NCBI RefSeq assembly: GCF_001688725.2
Contig: NZ_CP015401.2
Coordinates: 2,046,001-2,110,000 of the forward strand
Direction of reading: 5' to 3'
DNA: 64,000 nt
Origin: Bacteroides caecimuris
Lineage (GTDB): Bacteria > Bacteroidota > Bacteroidia > Bacteroidales > Bacteroidaceae
Within the stretch, counting starts at the first letter, position 1. Every line of letters starts with the position of its first letter. The notes below the pieces were generated by a model. That model did no database searches and had not been told where the DNA came from. It was given only the letters and a program-made list of their open reading frames with translations. Below, piece after piece: positions 26,100 to 35,420 of the stretch. Made by a program: the position numbers and the translations under genes.

Positions 26100-26190
26100 A
26101 ATTCTTTGTTTGGATAGAATCCGTATTTCTTATTGGGGAAAACCTAATTTCTATTTGGATAGAAGTAGAATCCTTATTTAGATGAGGTAA
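26100..26190. repeat. degenerate 22-23-bp array between convergent genes
   Basis: Four cores, TTTGGATAGAA, ATTGGGGAAAA, TTTGGATAGAA and ATTTAGATGAG, follow each other at spacings of about 23, 22 and 22 bp. The array fills the gap after the helicase gene and runs into the 3' end of the DUF4738-like gene. The units are weakly conserved, so this is the least certain of the arrays. Confidence 0.4.
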
Positions 26191-26971
26191 TCTCCAAATC
26201 GCCTTTAAAACTCACTTCCATATTTACAATGCTATATATGGAAGTTTCCGGAATGGCTAATACAGCTTGATAATGGAAACCATTCCGGTTTACTTTCACA
26301 AACTTTGTATCTGACAGGATTGATTGTGCCAAGAAATCCACAGGAAGTACTTTGTCAAACATCTGTTTGGTTATATCGCTGGCAAACAGACTCCTTTTAC
26401 CTTCGTATACACAGATGTGCATCACATTATCGTAGTACACATTATCCATACTAATCCCGTCCTCGGAATAAGTCGTCTTGATGACTTTCATCTTAGATGG
26501 ATTAATATATACGTATGCACGATAGCGAGTGCCATTGTAGGTCACTACACTATCGCGTTTGGTTACTTCCGTATAAGTCGGAATCACTAGTTTCTGACGG
26601 ACAAAATAAATAGAATCATTGAGATCTTCGGATTTATGCAGTTTTATTACATTATCCGTGATGGAATGAAACCAAAATATATGTTCTCCTTGCTTATTAA
26701 TCTTGTAATAAGTGGTATCATTTCCATAAGTGTAAAGAATGTCCCGCATTATTTTAAATGCAATGGGAGTACTTTGTGCGTCTGCATAGTAGATGGTATC
26801 TCCTTCCACACGCATCAACGGGCTCTCCGTTTCATCGTCCAGCCAAATTCCCTGTAGTATCTCTTTTGCACTAAGATCCTCTTTCTCCTGTTGAAGAGAA
26901 TGAGGACTCTTATTACCGCCACATGCCGCGAAAAGGATTGCCATTAACGATACAGCCACATTTTTCATCAT
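26174..26971 (-). CDS. DUF4738-like lipoprotein
   Basis: 265 residues with a lipoprotein signal (VSLMAILFAACGGNK, Cys at about residue 17). The mature part is beta-rich and begins with ILQGIWLDDETESPLMRVEGDTIYY, which resembles DUF4738 proteins of Bacteroides. Function unknown; it should reside in a periplasmic or outer-membrane leaflet. It follows ugd by 35 bp on the same strand and could be co-transcribed, but a weak box (TATCTTTA) in the gap might give it its own promoter. Confidence 0.7.
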   Translation of the reverse strand: MMKNVAVSLMAILFAACGGNKSPHSLQQEKEDLSAKEILQGIWLDDETESPLMRVEGDTIYYADAQSTPIAFKIMRDILYTYGNDTTYYKINKQGEHIFWFHSITDNVIKLHKSEDLNDSIYFVRQKLVIPTYTEVTKRDSVVTYNGTRYRAYVYINPSKMKVIKTTYSEDGISMDNVYYDNVMHICVYEGKRSLFASDITKQMFDKVLPVDFLAQSILSDTKFVKVNRNGFHYQAVLAIPETSIYSIVNMEVSFKGDLEITSSK

Positions 26972-27006
26972 CTATCTTAGTTTTGTATAAAGATACTCCT
27001 ATTTTT

Positions 27007-28320
27007 TTATTTACCAATACAATGGTAAACAAATCCGAGCTCTTCCATCTCTTTTTTATCATATATATTACGTCCGTCCAACACTATTTGTTGAGACATC
27101 GTCTTCTTGATAACGGCCCATGAAGGCAGACGGAATTCTTTCCATTCGGTAACTAGCATCAATACATCAGCATCCAACACTGCATCGTACATGTCACAAG
27201 CATAATAGATTGTATCTCCAATTCTACGTTTGCACTCTTGTACGGCAGCCGGATCGTATGCACGCACCTTGCAACCAGCTTCTAGCAATTTATTGATCAG
27301 GACTAATGCCGGAGCCTCACGCATGTCATCCGTTTCCGGTTTAAATGCCAGTCCCCACAAAGCAACAGTCTTACCTTGCAAATCGCCATTAAACTGTTTC
27401 TTTAACTTCTCAAACAGGACGCTTTTCTGTTGTTCATTTACTTCTTCCACAGCACTAAGTACCCGCATACTATAACCGTTTTGTTCCGCAGTCTTAATCA
27501 ATGCTTTCACGTCTTTAGGAAAGCAGGAACCACCATATCCGATGCCCGGATACAAGAATTTACGTCCGATACGGGTGTCCGAACCTATTCCGCTACGTAC
27601 CATGTTCACATCCGCACCAACGATTTCGCATAAGTTCGCGATATCATTCATAAAACTGATACGAGTTGCCAACATCGAGTTTGCTGCATATTTAGTCATT
27701 TCCGCAGATGGAATATCCATGAAAATCACACGGAAATTATTCAATAAGAATGGCTTGTATAGTTTGGACATCAATTTCTCCGCACGTGCCGACTCTACTC
27801 CCACTACCACACGGTCCGGACTCATAAAGTCACTAATCGCATTTCCCTCTTTCAGGAATTCCGGATTAGAAGCCACGTCAAAATCAACTTTCATGCCTCT
27901 CTTATCCAATTCTTCCTGAATAACCGCGCGAACCTTACTGGCAGTACCCACCGGAACGGTACTTTTGGTAACTACCAATTTATACTGTTTCATATTGCGA
28001 CCAATGGTGCGAGCCACCTCCAACACGTATTTCAAATCAGCGCTACCGTCTTCATCCGGAGGGGTACCAACCGCACTGAATATAACTTCCACGTCGTCCA
28101 GACAACTTTCTAATGAGGTTGTAAACTTCAATCGCTTTGCTTTCATATTACGGAGCACCATCTCTTCCAATCCATTCTCATAAATCGGAATATTCCCCTT
28201 TTGCAAAGATTCGATTTTCTCTTTATTCGTGTCTACACACGTTACATTCACGCCAATTTCGGCAAAGCATGTACCTGAAACCAGACCCACATACCCTGTT
28301 CCCACGATTGCTATTTTCAT
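27007..28320 (-). CDS. ugd: UDP-glucose 6-dehydrogenase
   Basis: 437 residues. The Rossmann NAD motif is KIAIVGTGYVGLVSGTCFAE and the catalytic Cys is C266 in GYGGSCFPKDVKALI. It oxidises UDP-glucose to UDP-glucuronate for capsule or lipopolysaccharide synthesis in the cytoplasm. The middle helix-rich dimer domain (AEMTKYAANSMLATRISFMN) is family-typical. rfbC lies 26 bp upstream on the same strand, so the pair forms a nucleotide-sugar operon outside a full polysaccharide locus. Confidence 0.94.
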   Translation of the reverse strand: MKIAIVGTGYVGLVSGTCFAEIGVNVTCVDTNKEKIESLQKGNIPIYENGLEEMVLRNMKAKRLKFTTSLESCLDDVEVIFSAVGTPPDEDGSADLKYVLEVARTIGRNMKQYKLVVTKSTVPVGTASKVRAVIQEELDKRGMKVDFDVASNPEFLKEGNAISDFMSPDRVVVGVESARAEKLMSKLYKPFLLNNFRVIFMDIPSAEMTKYAANSMLATRISFMNDIANLCEIVGADVNMVRSGIGSDTRIGRKFLYPGIGYGGSCFPKDVKALIKTAEQNGYSMRVLSAVEEVNEQQKSVLFEKLKKQFNGDLQGKTVALWGLAFKPETDDMREAPALVLINKLLEAGCKVRAYDPAAVQECKRRIGDTIYYACDMYDAVLDADVLMLVTEWKEFRLPSWAVIKKTMSQQIVLDGRNIYDKKEMEELGFVYHCIGK

Positions 28321-28346
28321 ACTTGAGCTATTGTTTATTTAGAAAT

Positions 28347-28895
28347 TCATTCAAAATAAACAGCGTCTTTAAAGGCAGTCCCCTCTCTGTCTTTCGCCGA
28401 TAATACCATTTGCGAATCTGCCAACGGCCAATCTATCCCCAATGTTTCATCATTATACAAAATAGACGCTTCTGCCTGCGGAGCATACTTGTTATCTACC
28501 TTATACGTAAATACAGCTTCTTCGCTCAAAACTGCAAAACCATGAGCAAAACCACGGGGAATAAAAAATTGTCTCTTGTTTTCCTCACTAAGCAATACGC
28601 AAACGTGCTTTCCAAACGTAGGCGATGATTTACGCAAATCAACGGCAACGTCCAGTACCTTCCCTTTGAGAACACGAACCAGTTTCGCCTGACTGTATTC
28701 TCCTTTCTGATAGTGCAATCCGCGTAACACACCAAAAGATGATTTCGACTCGTTGTCCTGTATAAAATCTACAGGACCGATATTGGCATCAAACTCTTCT
28801 TTCTTATAGGCTTCCATAAAATAGCCCCGTTCATCGGAGAAAACTTTAGGCTCTATCAGCCATACTCCGTCTATTTCCGTCTGTATATAGTTCAT
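28347..28895 (-). CDS. rfbC: dTDP-4-dehydrorhamnose 3,5-epimerase
   Basis: 182 residues, the normal length. The cupin-fold epimerase has the catalytic His H61 in VLRGLHYQ and the substrate pocket segment YFMEAYKKEEF. The TYKVDNKYAP stretch carries the expected catalytic Tyr. It acts in dTDP-L-rhamnose synthesis. Other rml genes are absent from the window. A -7 box at 28922-28929 lies upstream with a leader of about 20 nt. Confidence 0.92.
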   Translation of the reverse strand: MNYIQTEIDGVWLIEPKVFSDERGYFMEAYKKEEFDANIGPVDFIQDNESKSSFGVLRGLHYQKGEYSQAKLVRVLKGKVLDVAVDLRKSSPTFGKHVCVLLSEENKRQFFIPRGFAHGFAVLSEEAVFTYKVDNKYAPQAEASILYNDETLGIDWPLADSQMVLSAKDREGTAFKDAVYFE

Positions 28896-28921
28896 TATTG
28901 ATAGTGATAAATAAAACGATG

Positions 28922-28929
28922 CAAAAGTA
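28922..28929 (-). promoter_or_regulatory. -7 box of rfbC-ugd
   Basis: Minus-strand TACTTTTG matches TAnnTTTG. It lies 45 bp from the divergent -7 box of the HU-CCDC81 gene. Confidence 0.55.
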
Positions 28930-28972
28930 GTGAATTTTTCGAAGTTTTCTGGGATATATTCAATTTATCTCG

Positions 28973-28980
28973 TAATTTTG
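28973..28980 (+). promoter_or_regulatory. -7 box of the HU-CCDC81/SPOR gene, implying a leaderless transcript
   Basis: TAATTTTG matches TAnnTTTG and ends 5 bp before the ATG at 28986. Transcription would start at or within a few bases of the start codon. Confidence 0.5.
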
Positions 28981-28985
28981 CAGAC

Positions 28986-30077
28986 ATGATTGAATTGGCA
29001 CAACATATAGAGACTTTACTACTGGAAAATGATTGCGTCATTGTTCCGGGCTTTGGCGGTTTTGTAGCGCATTACTCGCCTGCAACCCGCATTAAGGAAG
29101 AAAATATATTCTTACCTCCTACCCGCACAATCGGCTTTAATCCTCAATTAAAACTGAATGACGGCGTATTGGTGCAATCTTATATGTCAGCGTATGACAC
29201 AAGTTTTGCTGACGCCAGCCGCATAGTAGAAAAGGAAGTAAACGAATTCATCGGTCTCCTTCATGAAGAAGGAAAAGCACATTTGGATAATATAGGCGAG
29301 ATTCATTATAATGTTTACGGTAACTATGAGTTTATACCTTATGACTCTAAGATAACGACTCCTTCATTATACGGTCTTGATTTCTTTGAAATGCAGGAAC
29401 TTTCCGTTCTGCAACAGAAAGAAAAAGTATGGGTACCGACTCATCAGGAGAAGGAAAAGAAGACTTTTGAAATTAGTATCAATCGTGCATATCTTCGCAA
29501 TGCTGCAGCAATGATTGCTGCTATCGTTTTATTCTTTGCCTTTTCAACTCCGGTAGAGAATACCGATGTTCAAAAGAACAATTATGCACAATTATTACCC
29601 AGTGAGCTTTTTGAGCAAATAGAAAAGCAATCGGTTGCAGTAACTCCTGTGTATGTTAAGAGCGAGGCAATGCAACAAGCTAAGAAGCTTTCTGCTTCTT
29701 CAACAAAGGCTTCATCCACTAAAAAGCATACAGCAGATAAGGTCAAGACTTCCAAACCAATCGCAGTTAAAGAAGTGAAAGTGACCAAACAGGGAACATC
29801 AGCGACTACTGCCGCTACTGCCCCTGCGGTTAAATCTCAAAAAAGCGTTAACCATCCTTTTCATATCATTGTGGCAGGAGGAATCAGCCTGAAAGATGCA
29901 GAAGCCATAGCAACCCAATTAAAATCAAAAGGGTTTGCTAATGCAAAAGCGCTGAATATGGATGGAAAAGTACGTGTCAGCATCAGTTCATTCGACAACC
30001 GTAATGAAGCGACTAAGCAATTACTTGAGCTAAGAAAAAACGAAACTTATAAGAATGCCTGGTTACTGGCTAAATAA
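28986..30077 (+). CDS. HU-CCDC81 and SPOR domain-containing membrane protein
   Basis: 363 residues. Residues 1-~140 contain the two CCDC81-like prokaryotic HU domains (LLLENDCVIVPGFGGFVAHY and GFNPQLKLNDGVLVQSYM). One membrane helix is at about 168-187 (AAAMIAAIVLFFAFS). A low-complexity Ser/Thr/Lys/Ala linker leads to a C-terminal SPOR domain (about 289-363, HPFHIIVAGGISLKDAEAIA) that in other bacteria binds denuded peptidoglycan at septa. The topology suggests a cytoplasmic HU part linked to the cell wall. It may couple DNA or another cytoplasmic partner to division sites; that is inference. Confidence 0.88.
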   Translation: MIELAQHIETLLLENDCVIVPGFGGFVAHYSPATRIKEENIFLPPTRTIGFNPQLKLNDGVLVQSYMSAYDTSFADASRIVEKEVNEFIGLLHEEGKAHLDNIGEIHYNVYGNYEFIPYDSKITTPSLYGLDFFEMQELSVLQQKEKVWVPTHQEKEKKTFEISINRAYLRNAAAMIAAIVLFFAFSTPVENTDVQKNNYAQLLPSELFEQIEKQSVAVTPVYVKSEAMQQAKKLSASSTKASSTKKHTADKVKTSKPIAVKEVKVTKQGTSATTAATAPAVKSQKSVNHPFHIIVAGGISLKDAEAIATQLKSKGFANAKALNMDGKVRVSISSFDNRNEATKQLLELRKNETYKNAWLLAK

Positions 30078-30095
30078 AAATCCCTTTTTAAAAGC

Positions 30096-30623
30096 ATGAA
30101 ACGAGTTCTTTGCCCTAAATGTGAGAATTACCTTTTTTTTGATGAAACCAAGTATAGCGAAGGCCAATCACTGGTATTTGAATGTGAGCATTGTGGCAAG
30201 CAATTCAGCATCCGGCTTGGAAAAAGCAAAGTAAAGGCTCTTAGAAAGGAAGAAAAACTGGAAGAAGAAGCTGAATCCCATAAAGAAGAATTCGGATATA
30301 TCACTGTTATCGAAAATGTATTCGGTTATAAACAGATATTGCCCTTACAAGAAGGTGACAATGTCATAGGTCGTCGTTGCGTGGGAACTTCTATCAATAC
30401 GCCCATTGAAAGCGGTGATATGAGTATGGACCGCCGCCATTGCATCATCAATATCAAACGTAATAAGCAAGGAAAACTTGTTTATACATTGAGGGACGCT
30501 CCGAGCCTGACAGGTACTTTCCTCATGAATGAGATCCTAGGGGATAAAGACCGTGTACGCATTGAGGATGGTGCTATTGTGACTATTGGGGCTACAACGT
30601 TTATTTTGCACGTTGCTGAATAA
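30096..30623 (+). CDS. zinc-ribbon / FHA-domain protein
   Basis: 175 residues. An N-terminal zinc ribbon has CPKC and CEHC pairs (MJ0042-like). A charged helix (KALRKEEKLEEEAESHKEEF) follows, then an FHA domain with NVIGRR, MSMDRRHCIINI and the C-terminal IVTIGATTFILHV. FHA domains bind phosphothreonine, so it may read a Ser/Thr kinase signal, but none is in the window. It lies 18 bp after the HU-CCDC81/SPOR gene and is likely co-transcribed. The IS66 insertion lies 150 bp downstream. Confidence 0.85.
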   Translation: MKRVLCPKCENYLFFDETKYSEGQSLVFECEHCGKQFSIRLGKSKVKALRKEEKLEEEAESHKEEFGYITVIENVFGYKQILPLQEGDNVIGRRCVGTSINTPIESGDMSMDRRHCIINIKRNKQGKLVYTLRDAPSLTGTFLMNEILGDKDRVRIEDGAIVTIGATTFILHVAE

Positions 30624-30818
30624 ATTCTCCTTTTTATTTAAAAACATCTAATACACTTGCTAATAATTTATCCATATGGCGGCTTAGCTTTCTTAGACGA
30701 ATGTTACGAGGCGGAACATTTGTTATCAATAGAAGATGCTATTAACAATATAGCCATTATCTGCAAAAACAATGGTAACCATTCTATTTTCCGCCTTGAC
30801 ACGCATCGCAACCCAGCA

Positions 30819-30826
30819 TATCTTTG
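30819..30826 (+). promoter_or_regulatory. -7 box inside the left end of IS66
   Basis: TATCTTTG matches TAnnTTTG and lies 28 bp before the first IS66 gene. Confidence 0.55.
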
Positions 30827-30853
30827 CGCCATAACCAATTACTAACAAAGATT

Positions 30854-31222
30854 ATGGCAAAAGAAAAAGTAAACTACCAGGAGGTGTACGACCTCTATCA
30901 GCTGTGCTGCGAAACCAAAGACCTTCGCGAGTTCTGTGCGGATTATGGAGTGAATTACGACAAGTTCATGAACTGGCAGCGCCACCAGCTATGGAGTGAG
31001 AAGTTAGGCAAGACAGTCTGGGTGGAACAACCCAAGGTTGCCAAGGTGCAGATAACCGGCAATCCCTGCAACAGTCCAACCGTGAAAATGGAAGTGAAAC
31101 AGCTTGAAGGTGAGCCTCCTATAAGATGGGTTAAGTTGCAATTGACATCAGGTGCCACACTGTTTCTGAGAAACACCACAGTTCTTGATTTGAGCTTGTT
31201 GCTTAATAAAATGATAGGATGA
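30854..31222 (+). CDS. tnpA: IS66 accessory protein, TnpA-like
   Basis: 122 residues from the ATG after the -7 box; an upstream ATG at 30824 overlaps that box and is not used. The first half (YQEVYDLYQLCCETKDLREF) is a helix-turn-helix-like region and the end (VLDLSLLLNKMIG) is typical of IS66 first ORFs in Bacteroides. It is probably needed for transposition; the mechanism is unknown. The next ORF starts 1 bp after its stop. Confidence 0.75.
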   Translation: MAKEKVNYQEVYDLYQLCCETKDLREFCADYGVNYDKFMNWQRHQLWSEKLGKTVWVEQPKVAKVQITGNPCNSPTVKMEVKQLEGEPPIRWVKLQLTSGATLFLRNTTVLDLSLLLNKMIG

Positions 31223-31223
31223 T

Positions 31224-31568
31224 ATGCTTGGACTGAGTGCTAACCTGAACTATTATCTGTTCAACGGTAATGTGGATTTGCGGAAAGGCATTTTCCGTCT
31301 GTGTGAGAGTATAAGGGAAGAGATGTCACTTGACCCGAGCGATGCATCCAATGTATATATGTTCATGTCCCGTAACCGGAAGGTTGTGAAGATACTTCAT
31401 TACGAACGCGGTTTTTATGTGCTTTACGAGAAACGTCCTGTCATGGGAAAGTTCAAGAAACCGGTATTTGATGAGGTCTCCAAATGCTACCGGATACAAT
31501 GGTCAGACATGGCCTATCTTACGGAAAGCATTGTAGTTGACAAGATGTACGTTAGTCCGAAAGATTAA
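31224..31568 (+). CDS. tnpB: IS66 accessory protein TnpB
   Basis: 114 residues, the conserved IS66 Orf2. The stretch YLFNGNVDLRKGIFRLCESI and the C-terminal RIQWSDMAYL are family-typical. It is required with TnpC for IS66 transposition, although its biochemical activity is not established. Starts directly after tnpA. Confidence 0.9.
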   Translation: MLGLSANLNYYLFNGNVDLRKGIFRLCESIREEMSLDPSDASNVYMFMSRNRKVVKILHYERGFYVLYEKRPVMGKFKKPVFDEVSKCYRIQWSDMAYLTESIVVDKMYVSPKD

Positions 31569-31655
31569 TATTAACGCATTGATTATCAATAAAATAATAT
31601 AAAAATAAACGATAAGAAGTTTGCGTAACTGCCTGATTTTTCGTACCTTTATATC

Positions 31656-33437
31656 ATGATTGATGAAAGGGCATACGAGTTACTTTGCTGCCAGTTGGGT
31701 TTGGCGAACGAGGAAAAGGCGGGGCTTCGCAAACAGGTAAACGAACTGATTGCGAGGCTTAAGGCTATTGAAGAATCCAATAAAGAGAACTCCAAGGCTC
31801 TGGCTGATACAATCAATGACCTTAAGGATTCCCTCGAAAAGCAATCAACTACGGTTGAAAATTATAGGAAGGAAATGGAGCTTATGAGAAAGCAGCTTGA
31901 AGCAAAAGACGAGGTGAACAGGATGCTGGCAAACGAGATTTCCAATCTCAGGCTTCAGCTTGAGGACAGCAGGAAACACCGTTTCGGTCGTACTTCCGAG
32001 CAAAGAAGGCTGCTGAACAACCGTAACATTGACAGGTCTGCAATGGAGAAATCCGAGTATGACGGTTCTGACAAGGATGAGGAGGATAATAATAAGCCCG
32101 ATGGTAACGAAGCCGGCGGCAATATCTCTTCCGATAACGCAACAGCACAGAACAATAAACCTTCAAGAAGAAAGGAAACCGCACCACGTGCCGGAAAAAC
32201 CAAATTGAAAGTTGACAAAGTGGTAGTGCATGAAGTTGACGAGTATTACACTCTTCCCGAAGGAGGACGGTTCATGAACCGCAACGGTATGCCTGATGTG
32301 TGGGAATACAGGGTCATAGAACATGTAAGGGCTCATAACGTGGAGCATGTGTACAAGGTGGCAAGGGTAAAGCTTGCAAATGGTACTTTTGTAAGTACAA
32401 TGGAACATCCGCTGAAAAAACTTGGAGGTATTTTCTCCCCTGAGCTGCTTGCCCGTCTGCTCTGTCTGAAATATGACTTCAGTATGCCTGAGAACAGACA
32501 GATAAGACTGCTTGCCAGAGAGGGCATCCACATAAGCAACACCACACTGAACAGCTATATCCATAACGGAATCGCCAAGCTAAAGGAGTTCATGGAAGAT
32601 GTCTTCAAGGGGTTTGTACAGCAGGCTGAATATCTTATGGTTGATGAGACGACCGAACTTGTAGGCATCGAAACAAAGGAAGGCAAGGCTTACAGGAGAA
32701 AGTACTTATGGGCATTCTTTGCAAAGCATATGAAGATGGTCTATTATCACTATAATAACGGCAGCAGGTCATCCGATGTGGCGAAGTCGTTCCTGGAACA
32801 TTTTATGGGGACCCTTTCCACTGACGGATATACGGTTTACAGAATGTTTGATGGAGAAGACTCAAAGGTGCTTCATATAGGATGCTGGACGCACTGCAGA
32901 AGGTTGTGGGTTGACGCCTTGCCTTCGGACAGGACAGCGATGGAGATAATAGACTCCATCGGCGATATGTTCATGAATGAAGATCTGTTCCGCACCATGA
33001 AGCTCAGCGGTGAGCAGATAAAGGGGAAAAGACGGAAACTTACAGGACCGATCCTTGAAAGTATCCATCATAAGGTGGTCATGATGATGCAGGATGCGAA
33101 GATTATGGCTAACGAACTGATGAGAAAGGCTGTGAACTATACGATAAACCAGTGGAAATCCCTGAAAAATATCCTCAAGGACGGTTCTGCGGAAATATCG
33201 AACAACCTCTGTGAGCAAAGGATGAAACCTGTAAAGCTGCTGCTCAAGAACTGTATGAACATAGGCAGTGAGGATGCAGCAGGAAACTCGGCATTCATCT
33301 TCTCCCTGATAGAAAGCTGCAAACTTAATGACATAGATCCTCAGGATTACCTGAAGCACTTATTTGAATGTATTCTTCATGGTAAGGACTGCGACAAGAA
33401 GGCCCTTCTGCCATGTTTTTATAAATCGGAATGTTAA
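31656..33437 (+). CDS. tnpC: IS66-family transposase TnpC
   Basis: 593 residues, full length. An N-terminal coiled coil (about 15-105) precedes the FGRTSEQRR motif, a zinc-ribbon-like region and the DDE domain: YLMVDETTELVGI (first Asp), LSTDGYTVYRMF (second Asp) and NNLCEQRMKPVKLLLKN (Glu). The C-terminal SLIESCKLNDIDPQDYL is the usual IS66 end. No disabling change is seen. It belongs to a different IS66 branch from the broken copy at 33909. Confidence 0.92.
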   Translation: MIDERAYELLCCQLGLANEEKAGLRKQVNELIARLKAIEESNKENSKALADTINDLKDSLEKQSTTVENYRKEMELMRKQLEAKDEVNRMLANEISNLRLQLEDSRKHRFGRTSEQRRLLNNRNIDRSAMEKSEYDGSDKDEEDNNKPDGNEAGGNISSDNATAQNNKPSRRKETAPRAGKTKLKVDKVVVHEVDEYYTLPEGGRFMNRNGMPDVWEYRVIEHVRAHNVEHVYKVARVKLANGTFVSTMEHPLKKLGGIFSPELLARLLCLKYDFSMPENRQIRLLAREGIHISNTTLNSYIHNGIAKLKEFMEDVFKGFVQQAEYLMVDETTELVGIETKEGKAYRRKYLWAFFAKHMKMVYYHYNNGSRSSDVAKSFLEHFMGTLSTDGYTVYRMFDGEDSKVLHIGCWTHCRRLWVDALPSDRTAMEIIDSIGDMFMNEDLFRTMKLSGEQIKGKRRKLTGPILESIHHKVVMMMQDAKIMANELMRKAVNYTINQWKSLKNILKDGSAEISNNLCEQRMKPVKLLLKNCMNIGSEDAAGNSAFIFSLIESCKLNDIDPQDYLKHLFECILHGKDCDKKALLPCFYKSEC

Positions 33438-33741
33438 AACAAAAATATTTTCTTAAGGACATTTTTATTTTATCGGCTGAAAAACAGCCGATAAAATTGT
33501 CGTGGCGGAAAATAGTATGCTTACGCATTATTGATGCTCCTATCCTTATTTGTTTATGTTTACACTACATCCAAATGTTCCAAGGAAAATACCATTTGCG
33601 AGATTTCTTGTAGAGAAAATATCCTAATTAACTGCATAAAAGATACAATAGAGAGATGAATGCTTTTGATTAAAATAGACTCAAATCAAAATCCATTTTA
33701 GCCTTTATAATTAGTGAAGATTCCATAAAAACGAGAAGAAT

Positions 33742-33894
33742 CTAGCTTTCCATCAAAGATTTTTTCTTTACCATGTGTTTATTTTTAATTCTCCCCGCTT
33801 TAGCGTAAGCTCCCGATAAATTACCTGTATAAATTATAGAACCGTTATATACATCTAATAAGTTTATAACGATTCTCTGTTTATAATAAGCTTT
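33742..33894 (-). pseudogene. short coding-like remnant
   Basis: The minus strand is open between stops and encodes AYYKQRIVINLLDVYNGSII followed by YTGNLSGAYAKAGR, with a basic tail. It has no start codon of its own and lies between two IS66 copies. It resembles part of a beta-propeller-type protein, but I cannot assign it. The rest of 33525-33908 shows nothing else I can identify. Confidence 0.25.
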
Positions 33895-33908
33895 TCATTA
33901 GAGTATTG

Positions 33909-35420
33909 TTAGATTTCTTTGGAGTTTCTCAGTTTCCAGTAATTGGGTAGCAACTCTTTTAGGTCTTTTACTTTATCCCTTGTGTAATATGGCAACCAGG
34001 CAATTATATCGGTAAGCCATTCTCTGGGGTTAACTTGAGATGCTTTGCATGATGCCAACAATGAACAGATGACAGCTGTGTTTTCCGCCGCCTCATGATT
34101 CCCACAAAACAAGAAGTTTCTTCTTGATAAAGCTATTGGGCGGACTGCATTTTCAGCCAGATTATTATCAATTTTGAGCCTGCCGTCTTTGAGGTAATTT
34201 CTCATGCGTGGCCAGAGGGTATAGGCATAGACGATGGGGTGTCCCATCCGGCTTTTAGGAAGCACTTTCGGATAGGTTGTTTCCATCCATTGTTCCAGCT
34301 CATCAAGAATAGGAAGAGCCTATTCCTACCTTTTTGACATTCGCATTTCAGAGGATATTCCCTAGATGTCGGCCGCCTGCTCTATCCGGTAAAGTTCCTG
34401 TATTTTGGCCAGAACGTATTCAGCTTGAGACTTATTTTCCTCTTTGGCGGTCTCATAATGACGCCTGATATGGGCAAGGCACCCACAAGGCACACCCCTT
34501 CCTTACCTTCAAAGACGTTGTAGGCCGCATAACCGTCACTTTGAAGATATCCTTTAAATGGTTCCAATAAATTCCGTGCCGTTTCCTGTGAACGGGAACC
34601 GTCATCATAATGAAAGAATACTAATCCGCTGGTTACCGCCCTGACTATCCACAGGTATTCCCTGACAGCTTTGTGGCTTTGCTTGTTGATGACAGGCAAT
34701 GTGGTTTCATCCACCTGGATGTAATCGACTGCTAAAACCTGCTTCTTGAGTTCATCGCACAAAAGCTTTAGCAGCTCACAGGCGGGTTTGAACCAGCCAT
34801 GAAGCGTGTTTTCCGGGATTTTCAAACCTAAGTGATGGAACTCCCGTATCTGACGGTAGAATGGAACGTGATACTCATACTTTTGCAGGAGAATTTCTCC
34901 CAGCAGACTAGCACCCGAAAGTCCCTTATAAATAGGCAACAGTGGAAGATCGGCTATTACGATACCACCCTGATGTTCCTGGGGTAAAACGGTATTGTCT
35001 TTCAGTCCATATTTGGGACGTATGATTTCCTTTACATATAATTTACCTGGTTTAAACTCAAGTGTACGCGTACGTTCCTCGCCAATCTGTTTATACTTTG
35101 TAAGATCCAGGTCTTGCGGTTCTATGACAACTTCCACAACCGGAAGTCCTTCCAGCAGTTTACGGTTCTGCCGTTCTTTCTTTTTAGTAACCATAGGTGT
35201 TGTAGTTTGTCCGACTAAAGTTTCTTCCAAAGGTTCCGGTTCTAAGGATTGGGCCGGCTGTTCAAACAGGAATAGCTGATTTGGGTCCAGACGGGATAAC
35301 TTTTCACTCTTACGACCAAAAAGTTGTCGGTTCAACCACGCTACCTGAACCAGGAGTTCATCCAGTTTGTTTTGTAACTGTTCATTCTACCGGGTCAGCT
35401 CTCTGATGGACTCAGACTGT
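33909..35420 (-). pseudogene. decayed IS66-family transposase (amber codons and frameshift)
   Basis: Read together, the fragments cover nearly a full TnpC: LLVQVAWLNRQLFGRKSEKL, DYIQVDETTLPVI (Asp), LQSDGYAAYNVF (Asp), and NLAENAVRPIALSRRNFLF (Glu) to the normal end. Lesions are a TAG at 35387-35389 where RELTRQNEQ is expected, a one-base deletion near 34483 (GALPIS instead of GCLAHIRRH), and three TAGs at 34362, 34326 and 34320. All four nonsense codons are amber. No tnpA/tnpB or clear inverted repeats remain, so the copy is dead. Confidence 0.85.

Larger units (their letters stand above)
30775..33524 (+). mobile_element. IS66-family insertion sequence, complete three-gene form
   Basis: Terminal repeats of about 27 bp: the left reads GTAACCATTCTATTTTCCGC, and the reverse complement of the right reads GTAAGCATACTATTTTCCGC, with about three mismatches overall. 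Three accessory/transposase genes are inside in the usual order. The adjacent 8-bp sequences (AAACAATG and GCATTATT) do not match, so the usual 8-bp target duplication is missing. Confidence 0.85.

Noticed and set aside
30657..30845. Plus-strand ORF beginning with TTG between the FHA gene and IS66
   Set aside because: No natural start, crosses the IS66 inverted repeat, and no family recognised. At most a remnant up to 30774.
33431..33613. Plus-strand ORF across the right end of IS66
   Set aside because: Begins inside the IS and crosses its inverted repeat; only the last part beyond 33525 could be a gene remnant.
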